A stretch of DNA of 21,900 nt from CAVXAE01 sp044225565. Its GTDB lineage: Bacteria > Pseudomonadota > Gammaproteobacteria > Steroidobacterales > Steroidobacteraceae. Position 1 is the stretch's first letter. Each line of letters opens with the position of its first letter. The DNA lies in NCBI GenBank assembly GCA_044225565.1, contig JBGAIL010000072.1:1-21900 (forward strand). Reading direction: 5' to 3'. The notes under the pieces are model-generated. The model had not been told where the DNA came from. It ran no database searches and worked only from the letters and a program-made list of their open reading frames with translations. This document shows positions 1-6,950 of this stretch, piece after piece. A program made the position numbers and the translations under genes.

Positions 1-151
1 GGGTGATGTAGATGGTGTCGCACAGGTCCACGAGCTGAAAGGCCGTCTGCAGCTCGTGGTAGCCGTCCGCCCGCCGGCCCATGACGTGCAGGAAGAGATT
101 CAGCTTCGCCGGCGCCGGCCATGCGGTCTCCACTCCCGGCGGCGCGCTCAC
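1..151 (-). CDS. ispE: 4-diphosphocytidyl-2-C-methyl-D-erythritol kinase (IspE), N-terminal part only
   Basis: This is the first 50 codons or so of a GHMP-family kinase that runs off the left edge. IspE phosphorylates the 2-hydroxyl of CDP-methylerythritol in the non-mevalonate isoprenoid pathway in the cytosol. The reverse strand reads WPAPAKLNLFLHVMGRRADG followed by YHELQTAFQLVDLCD, which is the characteristic IspE N-terminus (PAKLNLFL and GRRxDGYHEL). The likely start is the GTG at 149-151, whose last bases overlap the lolB stop in a GTGA junction, suggesting translational coupling. A second in-frame GTG at 131-133 is possible. The TPR-lolB-ispE order is as known in Pseudomonas. The identity is secure; the exact start is not. 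Confidence 0.93.
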   Translation of the reverse strand, partial: MSAPPGVETAWPAPAKLNLFLHVMGRRADGYHELQTAFQLVDLCDTIYIT

Positions 152-735
152 GGATTCCAGCCGTCGATGATCACGCGCACCCGCACGCCTTCGCGCTGCA
201 GCGTGAGCCGCTCGGGCAGCCACTCCTCACCGCTCGCGCGATAGCTCGAGTAGGCGATCTGCCAGCCTTCCTGCCCGAGCGCGGCGAGCCGCTGCTGATC
301 ATCCAGCGTCTCGCTCGCGGGCGATGCGGGGTCCGGCGCGCCGAGTATCCAGTACCGCAGGCTCCGCAACGGCGGATCGAATCCGAGACGGGTCTCCAGC
401 TCCGCGCGCGCGGCGTCCGCGCTCAGCACCTGGCCTCGCGAGTTGCGCACGTCGAGCGTTTCGCCTTCCAGGCTCACCTGCGCACCGCCGACGCCCAGCG
501 GTCCATCCAGAGAGAGCTGGGAGCGCGTGCCCTGCTGCACCCATCGCAGCTTCGCGTTGAATCCTTCGGAGCCCGCCGCCACCGCAACGCGTCCGTGCAA
601 GTCGAAATGCTCGCGCTGCTGCAACTGCGCCCGCCTCGCTTCCCAGTCCTGCGCCAGCGGCGCCTTCACCGGCCGCACCTGGCACCCCGCCAGCAGCACG
701 GTGGCCACCAGGAAAAAGAGATGCCGGACGCGCAT
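148..735 (-). CDS. lolB: Outer-membrane lipoprotein receptor LolB
   Basis: LolB accepts lipoproteins from the periplasmic carrier LolA and inserts them into the inner leaflet of the outer membrane; it is itself a lipoprotein. The product is about 195 residues, normal for the family. A short basic n-region, a hydrophobic stretch and a lipobox (LLAGC, Cys near residue 18) mark signal peptidase II processing. The residue after Cys is Gln, not Asp, which fits outer-membrane sorting. The mature part shows the expected HGRVAV, GFNAKLRW and GPLGVGGAQV strands and ends in GWNP. The ATG at 733-735 is preferred because it gives a typical signal peptide. An in-frame TTG at 742-744 would add three residues. 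Neither has a clear ribosome binding site, so coupling to the TPR gene, which ends at 748, is likely. Confidence 0.93.
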   Translation of the reverse strand: MRVRHLFFLVATVLLAGCQVRPVKAPLAQDWEARRAQLQQREHFDLHGRVAVAAGSEGFNAKLRWVQQGTRSQLSLDGPLGVGGAQVSLEGETLDVRNSRGQVLSADAARAELETRLGFDPPLRSLRYWILGAPDPASPASETLDDQQRLAALGQEGWQIAYSSYRASGEEWLPERLTLQREGVRVRVIIDGWNP

Positions 736-747
736 CAGTGGCAAAAC

Positions 748-2412
748 TCAGGGTTTCTTCACGGGGATGAAGCGGCCGATGACGGTCTGCAGGGCCTTGG
801 AGTCCGGGTCGAGGGCGAGCGCGCTGGACCACACCTGCCGGGCCTGGGCCTTGTCACCGGACTTCCACAGCGCCTCGCCCCAGTGCGCGGCGATCTCGGA
901 ATCCCGGCTCAGCGCGTACGCGCGCGCGAGTAACTTGGCTGCGCCGCGCGAGTCGCCGCGCTTGAAGCGCACCCATCCAAGGCTATCCACCACCGCCGGA
1001 TTGTCCGGCGTCACCGCGAGCGCGCGGCGAATCAAGCTTTCCGCGTAGGGAAGCCGCATACCGTGATCCGCGAGCGTGTAGCCGAGCGCGTTGAGCACCG
1101 TAGGATCCTCCGGCCGCTCCTCGAGCAGCTGCTCCAGCGCGTGCACGGACTCGCGAACCTTGCCCGCGCTCTCCAGCAGCACCGCCCTGTCGTACTCGAG
1201 CGTGGGGTGCTTCGGATGCTCCCCCAGCGCGGCCGCGACCAGAGCAAGCCCGCTGTCCGGCTCGCCGTGATCTGCCAGCAGATGCGCCTTCGTCATGGTG
1301 AGCTCGAAGGCACTCTCGGGATGATCGGCCGCGTAGTCATCCAGGAGTTTCAGCGCTTCCCCACGACTGCCCCGCTCGAGGAGCAATTCTGCCGCGCGGG
1401 TGCGCGCAGTGGGGCCGACGGAAGTGCCCAGCAGCCGCCGATAGCCGGCCAGCGCCTTCTCCTGATCCCCCTGCAGCGCATCGAGCTCCGCGAGATAGAA
1501 CATGGCGGTATCCGCGCCGTTCGGAGCGGTCGCCAGTGCCAGGAAGCGCTTGCGCGCTTCTTCGAAATCGTTGCCCTGCAGTGCCAGCAGCGCGAGCCGG
1601 CGATCGACCTCCGCCGAGAACCCTTCGTTGCTCGCACGGATGCGCTCGAGCTCCTCCCGCGCTTCCGCCGCACGGTCGAGAGTGATCAGCGCCTGCGCGG
1701 TCTCGAACGTGCCGCGCTTGGCGTCCAGCTCCGAAGCCGCCTTCGCCGCCGCGAGCGCCTTGGCGGCATCACCCTGCTTCGCATACACCTGACTGAGCAG
1801 GCTTTGCGCCTCGAAGATCTTCGGGTCCTTCTCGAGCGCCTTCTGCGCGTAGCGCTCCGAGCGCCCAAAGTCGTAGCCGTTGAGCGCCAGCTCCGAGAGC
1901 AGCGTGAGCACCGCCGGCGATGCGGTAGCCTCATCGACGGCGCCCGAGATGGCGCCGAGCACCGCCGGCGCCTCGGCGCCATCCAGCAGCAGCGAAGTGA
2001 GCTCGGCGAGACGCGGCTCCCTGTCCGCGCCCTGCAGGACGACGCGGATCGCTGCCTGCGCATCGGAGATACGATAGAGCTTCAGTGCCACCGCTGCATA
2101 CACCGCAGCTGCGTCCGCATCCTGCGGCGACAGGGTGCGCAGACGCTGCGCCGCCTGCCAGGCCGCGGGCAGATGCTCGCAGGCCAGCGCCACCGAAGTA
2201 GCGCGCTGCGCCAGGCTCGCATCCGCCTGCTGCACCGCCTCCAGGTAGTACTCGGAGGCGCCCTTGCAGTCCCCCCGCTCCAGCGCGATCTCCGCGAGTA
2301 TCGTGAGGGCACCAGGGTCTCGGGGAGGTTGCGGCTCCGGCGCGATCGGCGCGGCGGCACTCACGGTGGTGGCGGCGACAAGCAGCGAGAGCACGGGCAG
2401 CGCGTTCGACAT
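748..2412 (-). CDS. Exported tetratricopeptide-repeat protein
   Basis: The 554-residue protein starts with a cleavable-looking signal peptide (hydrophobic SNALPVLSLLVAATTVSAAA). It then consists almost entirely of TPR-type helix pairs, seen as recurring A..YYLEAVQ, YAQKALEKDP, AYALSRD and LEYDRAVLLESAGK-like units through residue 540. Such proteins are protein-protein scaffolds; the substrate is unknown. Pseudomonas carries a similar TPR gene directly upstream of lolB-ispE and divergent from hemA-prfA, so the position supports orthology and a periplasmic or outer-membrane role alongside LolB. The ATG at 2410-2412 is preceded by AAGG at a usable distance. It shares the 105-bp divergent region with prfA. 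Function beyond TPR scaffold is not inferable from sequence alone. Confidence 0.88.
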   Translation of the reverse strand: MSNALPVLSLLVAATTVSAAAPIAPEPQPPRDPGALTILAEIALERGDCKGASEYYLEAVQQADASLAQRATSVALACEHLPAAWQAAQRLRTLSPQDADAAAVYAAVALKLYRISDAQAAIRVVLQGADREPRLAELTSLLLDGAEAPAVLGAISGAVDEATASPAVLTLLSELALNGYDFGRSERYAQKALEKDPKIFEAQSLLSQVYAKQGDAAKALAAAKAASELDAKRGTFETAQALITLDRAAEAREELERIRASNEGFSAEVDRRLALLALQGNDFEEARKRFLALATAPNGADTAMFYLAELDALQGDQEKALAGYRRLLGTSVGPTARTRAAELLLERGSRGEALKLLDDYAADHPESAFELTMTKAHLLADHGEPDSGLALVAAALGEHPKHPTLEYDRAVLLESAGKVRESVHALEQLLEERPEDPTVLNALGYTLADHGMRLPYAESLIRRALAVTPDNPAVVDSLGWVRFKRGDSRGAAKLLARAYALSRDSEIAAHWGEALWKSGDKAQARQVWSSALALDPDSKALQTVIGRFIPVKKP

Positions 2413-2419
2413 ATCGGCC

Positions 2420-2449
2420 TTGGGAAGAATGGGGGCGCCTCACTATAAA
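2420..2449 (+). promoter_or_regulatory. Putative sigma-70 promoter for prfA in the divergent TPR/prfA region
   Basis: In the 105 bp between the divergent TPR and prfA genes, TTGGGA (2420-2425) lies 18 bp before TATAAA (2444-2449), a reasonable -35/-10 pair reading toward prfA. The -10 sits inside the short dyad CACTATAAAGTG (2441-2452). On the minus strand the same bases give TATAGT (2442-2447), a possible -10 for the TPR-lolB-ispE operon, though no good -35 accompanies it. This is pattern matching only. Confidence 0.45.
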
Positions 2450-2517
2450 GTGTCTCGCGACGCGGCGCTCGCGCGCCTTGTCAGCAGCGCCAGTGGCCCG
2501 GACAATGCCGCGCTTCC

Positions 2518-3597
2518 ATGAAAACCTCCATCCGCCAGCGCCTCGAGAAGATGAGCGACCGCTTCGAGGAAGTGGGCCGTATGCTCGCTGCGCCCGACCT
2601 CGACGGCGGCTCGCCCCAGTTCCGCGAGCTGTCCATGGAATACGCGCGGCTGCAGCCGCTGGCCGAGCGCTTCGCAGGATTCCGGGAGCTCGAGCGCGAG
2701 CGCACCGCCGCCGAGGAGATGCTCACGGATGCCGACGCGCAGATGCGCTCGCTGGGCGAGGAGGAAGTGGCGCGGCTCGTCCCCGTGCTCGCCGCCGAGG
2801 AAACCGAGCTCGCGCTGCTCCTGATCCCCAAGGATCCCCGGGACGACCGCAACATCTTCCTCGAGGTGCGTGCCGGCACCGGCGGGGACGAGGCGGCCCT
2901 GTTCGCCGGTGACCTGTATCGCATGTATGCCCGCTACGCCGAGACGAAGGGCTGGAGCGTGGAGGTGATGAGCGACAACCCGGGTGAGCACGGCGGCCAC
3001 AAGGAGATCATCGGCCGCATCAGCGGGCGCGGCGTGTTCTCGCGGCTCAAGTTCGAGGCCGGCACGCATCGCGTACAGCGCGTGCCCGCCACCGAGGCGC
3101 AGGGGCGCATACATACCTCCGCATGCACCGTGGCCATCCTGCCCGAGCTCGAGGAGGTGGAGGAAGTCGCCATCAACCCCGCGGAGCTGCGCATCGACAC
3201 CTACCGCTCCTCCGGCGCGGGCGGCCAACACGTGAACAAGACGGACTCTGCCGTGCGCATCACCCACCTACCCACCGGCATCGTGGTGGAATGCCAGGAC
3301 GAGCGCTCGCAGCACAAGAATCGCTCCCGCGCCATGGCGTTGCTCAAGGCGCGGCTGCTCGCCGCGGAGCAGGAGAAACAGCAGAGCGCGCAGGCGCAGT
3401 CGCGCAAACTGCAGGTGGGCAGCGGGGACCGCTCGGAGCGCATCCGCACGTACAACTTCCCGCAGGGGCGCGTCACGGACCATCGCATCAATCTCACCCT
3501 CTACAAGCTCGCGAGCGTGATGGACGGCGACATGGACGAACTGCTCGACGCCCTGCAGCAGGAATACCGCGCGGAACAGCTGGCCGCCGAGGAATGA
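2518..3597 (+). CDS. prfA: Peptide chain release factor 1 (RF1)
   Basis: RF1 recognises UAA and UAG stop codons in the ribosomal A site and triggers peptidyl-tRNA hydrolysis. The 359-residue length is typical. The codon-recognition tripeptide PAT (in VPATEAQGR, near residue 190) identifies RF1, not RF2. The catalytic GGQ loop is intact (SSGAGGQHVNKTDSAVR, near residue 235). The ATG at 2518 fits the usual RF1 N-terminus, but no strong Shine-Dalgarno is seen. Its TGA overlaps the next gene's ATG (ATGA at 3594-3597). In many gammaproteobacteria prfA is flanked by hemA and prmC. Here hemA is missing upstream, and prmC is about 8.7 kb downstream at 12342. Confidence 0.98.
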   Translation: MKTSIRQRLEKMSDRFEEVGRMLAAPDLDGGSPQFRELSMEYARLQPLAERFAGFRELERERTAAEEMLTDADAQMRSLGEEEVARLVPVLAAEETELALLLIPKDPRDDRNIFLEVRAGTGGDEAALFAGDLYRMYARYAETKGWSVEVMSDNPGEHGGHKEIIGRISGRGVFSRLKFEAGTHRVQRVPATEAQGRIHTSACTVAILPELEEVEEVAINPAELRIDTYRSSGAGGQHVNKTDSAVRITHLPTGIVVECQDERSQHKNRSRAMALLKARLLAAEQEKQQSAQAQSRKLQVGSGDRSERIRTYNFPQGRVTDHRINLTLYKLASVMDGDMDELLDALQQEYRAEQLAAEE

Positions 3598-4301
3598 GGA
3601 CGCCCGCCACAGCCCTGGTCGTCGACAGCGTCACCGGCGTGGAGGTGGAGCTGGCGGTGGCGGGGCCGGGCGCGCGCTCGTTCGCTTTCATCATCGACTG
3701 GCACATCCGCACGATCCTCGCCATCGCGTGGTTCTGCGTCGGCATGATGGTCTACAACCAGGACTTCACGAACGTCATGCCGCCGCTCGAGACGGACGGA
3801 ACCTGGGTCGCATTCATCGCGTTCCCATCGAGCGCCATCTACCTGCTGTACCACCCGGCGCTCGAAATCGCGATGCGCGGCCGCACGCCGGGCAAGCGCA
3901 TGGCCGGCGTGCGGCTGGTGACGCGCAGTGGCGGCGCTCCCCTGTTCGGTGCTTACCTCATCCGCAACGTGTTCCGCCTGGTGGACCAGTTCCCGGTGTG
4001 CTATGGGCTGGGGCTGGTGATGACGATGATCACCCGCAACCACGTGCGCCTCGGCGACCTGGCGGCCGGCACCCTGCTCGTCTACGACCGTGCGAGCACC
4101 GTGCTGCTGGAGCACGTGCGCAATGCGGGGCTGGATGCTGCCACCGCCGAGATCGTCAACGATCTGCTCGCACGCTGGGACGCGCTGGACACGCGGTCGC
4201 GCACGGGCCTTGCGCGCAAGGTGCTCGGTCCGTCTGCCGCGGAGGAAGATGCGGCGTTGCGCGGGCAGCTCGAACAGCTTGCGGGCGGTATGCGGCCGTG
4301 A
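3594..4301 (+). CDS. RDD family membrane protein
   Basis: This is a 235-residue integral membrane protein of the RDD family, whose function is poorly defined (some members are proposed transporters). The hallmark elements are present. The first membrane helix carries Arg and Asp (ARSFAFIIDWHIR, near residues 25-37). The loop GRTPGKRMAGVRLV lies near residues 97-110, followed by RNVFRLVD, and the end motif is HVRLGDLAAGTLLVYDR. A soluble C-terminal tail of about 70 residues follows. The start is the ATG overlapping the prfA stop, and its own TGA overlaps the next gene's GTG, so prfA, this gene and the SpoIIM-like gene look translationally coupled. RDD and SpoIIM-like genes commonly accompany MoxR-DUF58 clusters, which here lie across the aminopeptidase gene on the opposite strand. 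Confidence 0.9.
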   Translation: MRTPATALVVDSVTGVEVELAVAGPGARSFAFIIDWHIRTILAIAWFCVGMMVYNQDFTNVMPPLETDGTWVAFIAFPSSAIYLLYHPALEIAMRGRTPGKRMAGVRLVTRSGGAPLFGAYLIRNVFRLVDQFPVCYGLGLVMTMITRNHVRLGDLAAGTLLVYDRASTVLLEHVRNAGLDAATAEIVNDLLARWDALDTRSRTGLARKVLGPSAAEEDAALRGQLEQLAGGMRP

Positions 4302-5302
4302 ATGATTCGCTGCGGGATCGAGCGCTGCAGGCCACGTTGCTGCAACGCGCTGGTGCCTGGCAGTCCGCCGCGGAGCGCGCGAAGCGGCTGGCCAGTGGCA
4401 AGATCGAGGACGTCTCGGATGCGGCGGCGATGGTCGAGGACTATCGCCTGCTGGCTCACGACCTCGCACGGGCGCGACGCCTGCTGCCGCGCAGCCGCAC
4501 CCGGGACTTCCTGGAATCCGCCTACGCGCAGGCGCACGCCACGCTGTATCGCTCTGCCACGCACCCGGGATTCGCGGCATGGGGATTCTTCCGCGACCAG
4601 ATCCCGCAGGCGGTCACGGAGCTGCGCGGCCACATCCTGTGGGTGACCCTGCTGTTCCTGCTGTCGGTGCTGGCCGGAGGCTGGCTGGTGCACAGCTTCC
4701 CGGATCTCATCTCGCTCGTCGCCTCGCCGGCACTCATCTCCACCGTGGAGCGTGGCGAGCTGTGGACGGAAGGGCTCCTGAACGTGGTGCCCTCATCGAT
4801 CCTCTCGCTGAAGATCCTGACGAACAACATCACGGTGAGCCTGGTCGCCTTCTGCGCGGGCTTCCTGTTCGGGCTCGGCACGTTCTACCTCATCGGGCTC
4901 AACGGGTTCACGCTCGGGGCCATCTTCGCGTTCACCGCGCAGCACGGGCTGGACGACGAGCTCTTCAAGTTCATCGTGGCGCACGGCTGCGTGGAGCTGT
5001 CGGTGATGTGCCTGTCCGGCGCGGCAGGCGCCGCCATCGGCGAAGCGCTGATCCGGCCGGACCGGCCGCGGCGCAGCGAAGCGTTTCAGCGCGCCGCGGT
5101 GCGGGCGAGCAAGCTGCTCGCGGCGTGCATCGTGCTGCTCGTCGGGTGCGGGTTCATCGAAGGCTACGTCTCGCCGGACCCGTCGTTCCCGTTGTGGACG
5201 CGGCTGGTGGTGGGCGTGGGCTATTTCATCTTCATGATCGCGCTGTTGCGGGGGTGGCTGTTCGGGAGGAGCCGCAATGCGAGGGTGGTGGTGCCCACCT
5301 GA
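4298..5302 (+). CDS. SpoIIM-like (stage II sporulation protein M family) membrane protein
   Basis: This 334-residue protein has a soluble helical N-terminal region of about 110 residues, then several membrane segments: ILWVTLLFLLSVLAGGWLV near 110-130, VSLVAFCAGFLFGLGTFYLI near 175-200, and further helices to the end. The ITVSLVAFCAGFLFGLGTF and HGCVELSVMCLSGAAG segments are typical of the SpoIIM/DUF95 family. Non-sporulating proteobacteria carry such proteins beside RDD and MoxR-DUF58 genes, so the sporulation name is historical. The start is a GTG at 4298-4300 overlapping the RDD stop (GTGA). It ends 9 bp from the convergent aminopeptidase stop. The biochemical role is unknown; an envelope complex with the MoxR cluster is inferred from context. 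Confidence 0.88.
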   Translation: MNDSLRDRALQATLLQRAGAWQSAAERAKRLASGKIEDVSDAAAMVEDYRLLAHDLARARRLLPRSRTRDFLESAYAQAHATLYRSATHPGFAAWGFFRDQIPQAVTELRGHILWVTLLFLLSVLAGGWLVHSFPDLISLVASPALISTVERGELWTEGLLNVVPSSILSLKILTNNITVSLVAFCAGFLFGLGTFYLIGLNGFTLGAIFAFTAQHGLDDELFKFIVAHGCVELSVMCLSGAAGAAIGEALIRPDRPRRSEAFQRAAVRASKLLAACIVLLVGCGFIEGYVSPDPSFPLWTRLVVGVGYFIFMIALLRGWLFGRSRNARVVVPT

Positions 5303-5311
5303 AGGCGGCTC

Positions 5312-6682
5312 TCAGCCGAACTTCGCGCGGATCAGCCCGTACAACGCGCGAACGCACTGGGCTTCGGCGCCAGCGGGACGGCCCGGCCGGTCCTTCGGGT
5401 TCCACGCGTAGACGTCGAGATGCAGCCATGCGGGCGTCTCGGTCACGAAGCGCTTCAGGAACAGTGCCGCGAGAACGGACCCGGCGAAGGACGAGGCGGA
5501 CACGTTGCTGAGATCGGCGATGGGGCTCGAGAGCTCGTCGGCATAAGGCGCCCACATCGGCATCGGCCACACCGGATCCGCCTCCTGCGTCCCGATGGCG
5601 CGCAATTCACCGAGCAGCGTCTCATCCGGCGAATACGCGGCGGGCAGTTCGGGACCGAGGGCCACTCGCGCGGCGCCTGTGAGCGTGGCGATGTCGACGA
5701 GCAGCGCCGGCTTTTCGCGATCCGCTTCCGTGAGCGCGTCCGCGAGCACCAGGCGCCCTTCGGCGTCGGTGTTGTTCACTTCCACCGTGAGACCCTTGCG
5801 CGAGCGCACCACGTCGCCCGGCCGGAGCGCATTGCCGCTCACGCTGTTCTCGACCGCCGGGATCAGCACGCGCAGCCGGATCGGCGCGGACTGGCTCATC
5901 AGCAGCTGCGCCAGCGCAAGCACGCAGGCCGCGCCGCCCATGTCCTTCTTCATGAGCGCCATGCCGGATGCGGGCTTGATGTCCAGGCCCCCGCTGTCGA
6001 AGCACACGCCTTTGCCGACCAGCGTGACGCGCGGCGCATCGGGCGCGCCCCAGCGAAAATCTATGAGCCGCGGTTCGCGGGGACTCGCCGCGCCGACGGC
6101 GTAGACCAGCGGATACTCCTTCGCCCGCAGCGCTTCTCCGGTGATCACCTGGCACTCGCCCCCGAATCGCTTCGCGAGCTCGCTCGCGGCCTTCGCCAGC
6201 TCCTCGGGGCCCAGGTCGTTCGCCGGCGTATTGATGAGATCGCGCGCGTACGAAACTGCTTCAGCCGCGGCGTGCGCATAAGCAGCATCGGCATTCTCTG
6301 GCGGCACGAGCGTCGCAGGCTCCGCTTGCGTCGCCGAGCGATACCGCGTCATCCGATACGCGCCGATGAGCCAGCCGAGCAGGAACTGGGTGGCCGCCTT
6401 CGCATTCAATGGCACGCCGAGCGAGTAACGGCCGGGCGGCAGGTTGCGCGGAAGTGATGCTGCATGCCAGAGCTGAAGATCGTCCGCTCTTGCCAGCGCG
6501 CCCAGCCCCAGGATCGCACCCGCCACGCGCCCTTCCGCGTCCGGCAGCGTGAGCACGCGATAGGCCTCCGCCTTGAATCCGTGACTTCTCACCCACGCGG
6601 CCACCTGCGACGTCTGGCTTTCGAGCCATGCAGGCAAAGCGCTTTCGGTGAGCGGCCACAGGATGCGGGTGCTGTCGTTCAC
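5312..6682 (-). CDS. Leucyl aminopeptidase family protein (peptidase M17)
   Basis: This is a cytosolic dinuclear-metal aminopeptidase that removes N-terminal residues from peptides. At 456 residues it is shorter than E. coli PepA (503), with a reduced N-terminal domain as in PepB-type members. The catalytic C-terminal domain is intact: GKGVCFDSGGLDIKPASGM with the active-site Lys and metal-binding Asp, MKKDMGGAA, and the M17 signature NTDAEGRLVLADAL with metal ligands Asp and Glu and the catalytic Arg. The start is the GTG at 6680-6682, with GGAG about 10 bases upstream on the coding strand. It is a single-gene unit convergent with the SpoIIM-like gene and preceded by a long intergenic region. 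It is probably not part of the MoxR system, despite sitting inside the cluster. Confidence 0.94.
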   Translation of the reverse strand: MNDSTRILWPLTESALPAWLESQTSQVAAWVRSHGFKAEAYRVLTLPDAEGRVAGAILGLGALARADDLQLWHAASLPRNLPPGRYSLGVPLNAKAATQFLLGWLIGAYRMTRYRSATQAEPATLVPPENADAAYAHAAAEAVSYARDLINTPANDLGPEELAKAASELAKRFGGECQVITGEALRAKEYPLVYAVGAASPREPRLIDFRWGAPDAPRVTLVGKGVCFDSGGLDIKPASGMALMKKDMGGAACVLALAQLLMSQSAPIRLRVLIPAVENSVSGNALRPGDVVRSRKGLTVEVNNTDAEGRLVLADALTEADREKPALLVDIATLTGAARVALGPELPAAYSPDETLLGELRAIGTQEADPVWPMPMWAPYADELSSPIADLSNVSASSFAGSVLAALFLKRFVTETPAWLHLDVYAWNPKDRPGRPAGAEAQCVRALYGLIRAKFG

Positions 6683-6721
6683 GAGAGGCTCCAGACGCGA
6701 GCAAGCAGTCGAGCAGGATGA

Positions 6722-6738
6722 CGAAGCTTCGCATCATA
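6722..6738 (-). promoter_or_regulatory. Possible -10 box and small palindrome upstream of the aminopeptidase gene
   Basis: On the minus strand TATGAT (6733-6738) matches the -10 consensus at five of six positions and lies about 50 bases before the GTG start. No convincing -35 is found at 16-18 bp. The adjacent CGAAGCTTCG (6722-6731) is a perfect 10-bp palindrome near the expected transcription start and could be an operator, but it could also be chance. Confidence 0.3.
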
Positions 6739-6810
6739 GCAGTGGCGGAGCAGTGGATGATCTGCGCGATGAGTCACCACGCGATGGGCGCGCTTACGTC
6801 GCAATCCGTG

Positions 6811-6855
6811 CCGAAGGGCGCCGTGCCGAAGGGGCGCGAAGACGGCGCCTTTCGG
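6811..6855. repeat. Long hairpin (14-bp stem) without a T-tract
   Basis: CCGAAGGGCGCCGT (6811-6824) pairs with ACGGCGCCTTTCGG (6842-6855) over 14 bp with a single G-T wobble, leaving a 17-base loop. The loop repeats part of the left arm (CCGTGCCGAAGGG occurs almost twice in tandem, 6807-6834), so an alternative register is possible. Neither strand has a following T-run, so it is not a canonical rho-independent terminator. For the DUF58 operon it lies about 100 bp past the last stop codon and could stabilise or end that transcript. Confidence 0.6.
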
Positions 6856-6858
6856 AAA

Positions 6859-6938
6859 ATCCGTCAACAGGCGGACGATCGCGTATCGATTGTCCGCGCG
6901 CGGACAGTCTTCGCGCGATCGTCCAGATGTTGACGATC
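6859..6938. repeat. 74-bp nested palindromic element, copy 1, with 3-bp flanking repeats
   Basis: The element spans 6862-6935. The ends are CGTCAACA and TGTTGACG, the outer arms continue imperfectly to GGAC/GTCC, and the exact centre is the perfect 16-bp palindrome TGTCCGCGCGCGGACA (6891-6906). Outer and inner dyads share one axis (6898/6899). A second copy of identical length lies at 21765-21838. An ungapped hand alignment of this copy's reverse complement with that one gives 57 of 74 identical positions, concentrated in the arms and centre. Both sides are flanked by ATC (6859-6861 and 6936-6938). It starts 16 bp after the DUF58 stop. It carries no coding capacity and I do not recognise it as a named repeat family. 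Confidence 0.8.
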
Positions 6939-6950
6939 GACGTGGCGAGG

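Noticed and set aside
1063..2448. Long plus-strand frame opposite the TPR gene
   Set aside because: The product is a low-information Arg/Leu/Gln-rich sequence, while the minus strand encodes a clear signal peptide and TPR units.
3594..5302. Sporulation capability suggested by the SpoIIM-like gene
   Set aside because: The family is widespread in non-sporulating bacteria beside RDD and MoxR genes, and no other sporulation gene is present.
6718..6933. Small plus-strand open frame in the aminopeptidase/DUF58 gap
   Set aside because: It overlaps the hairpin and half the palindromic element, has no Shine-Dalgarno, and its codon pattern is unlike the neighbouring genes.
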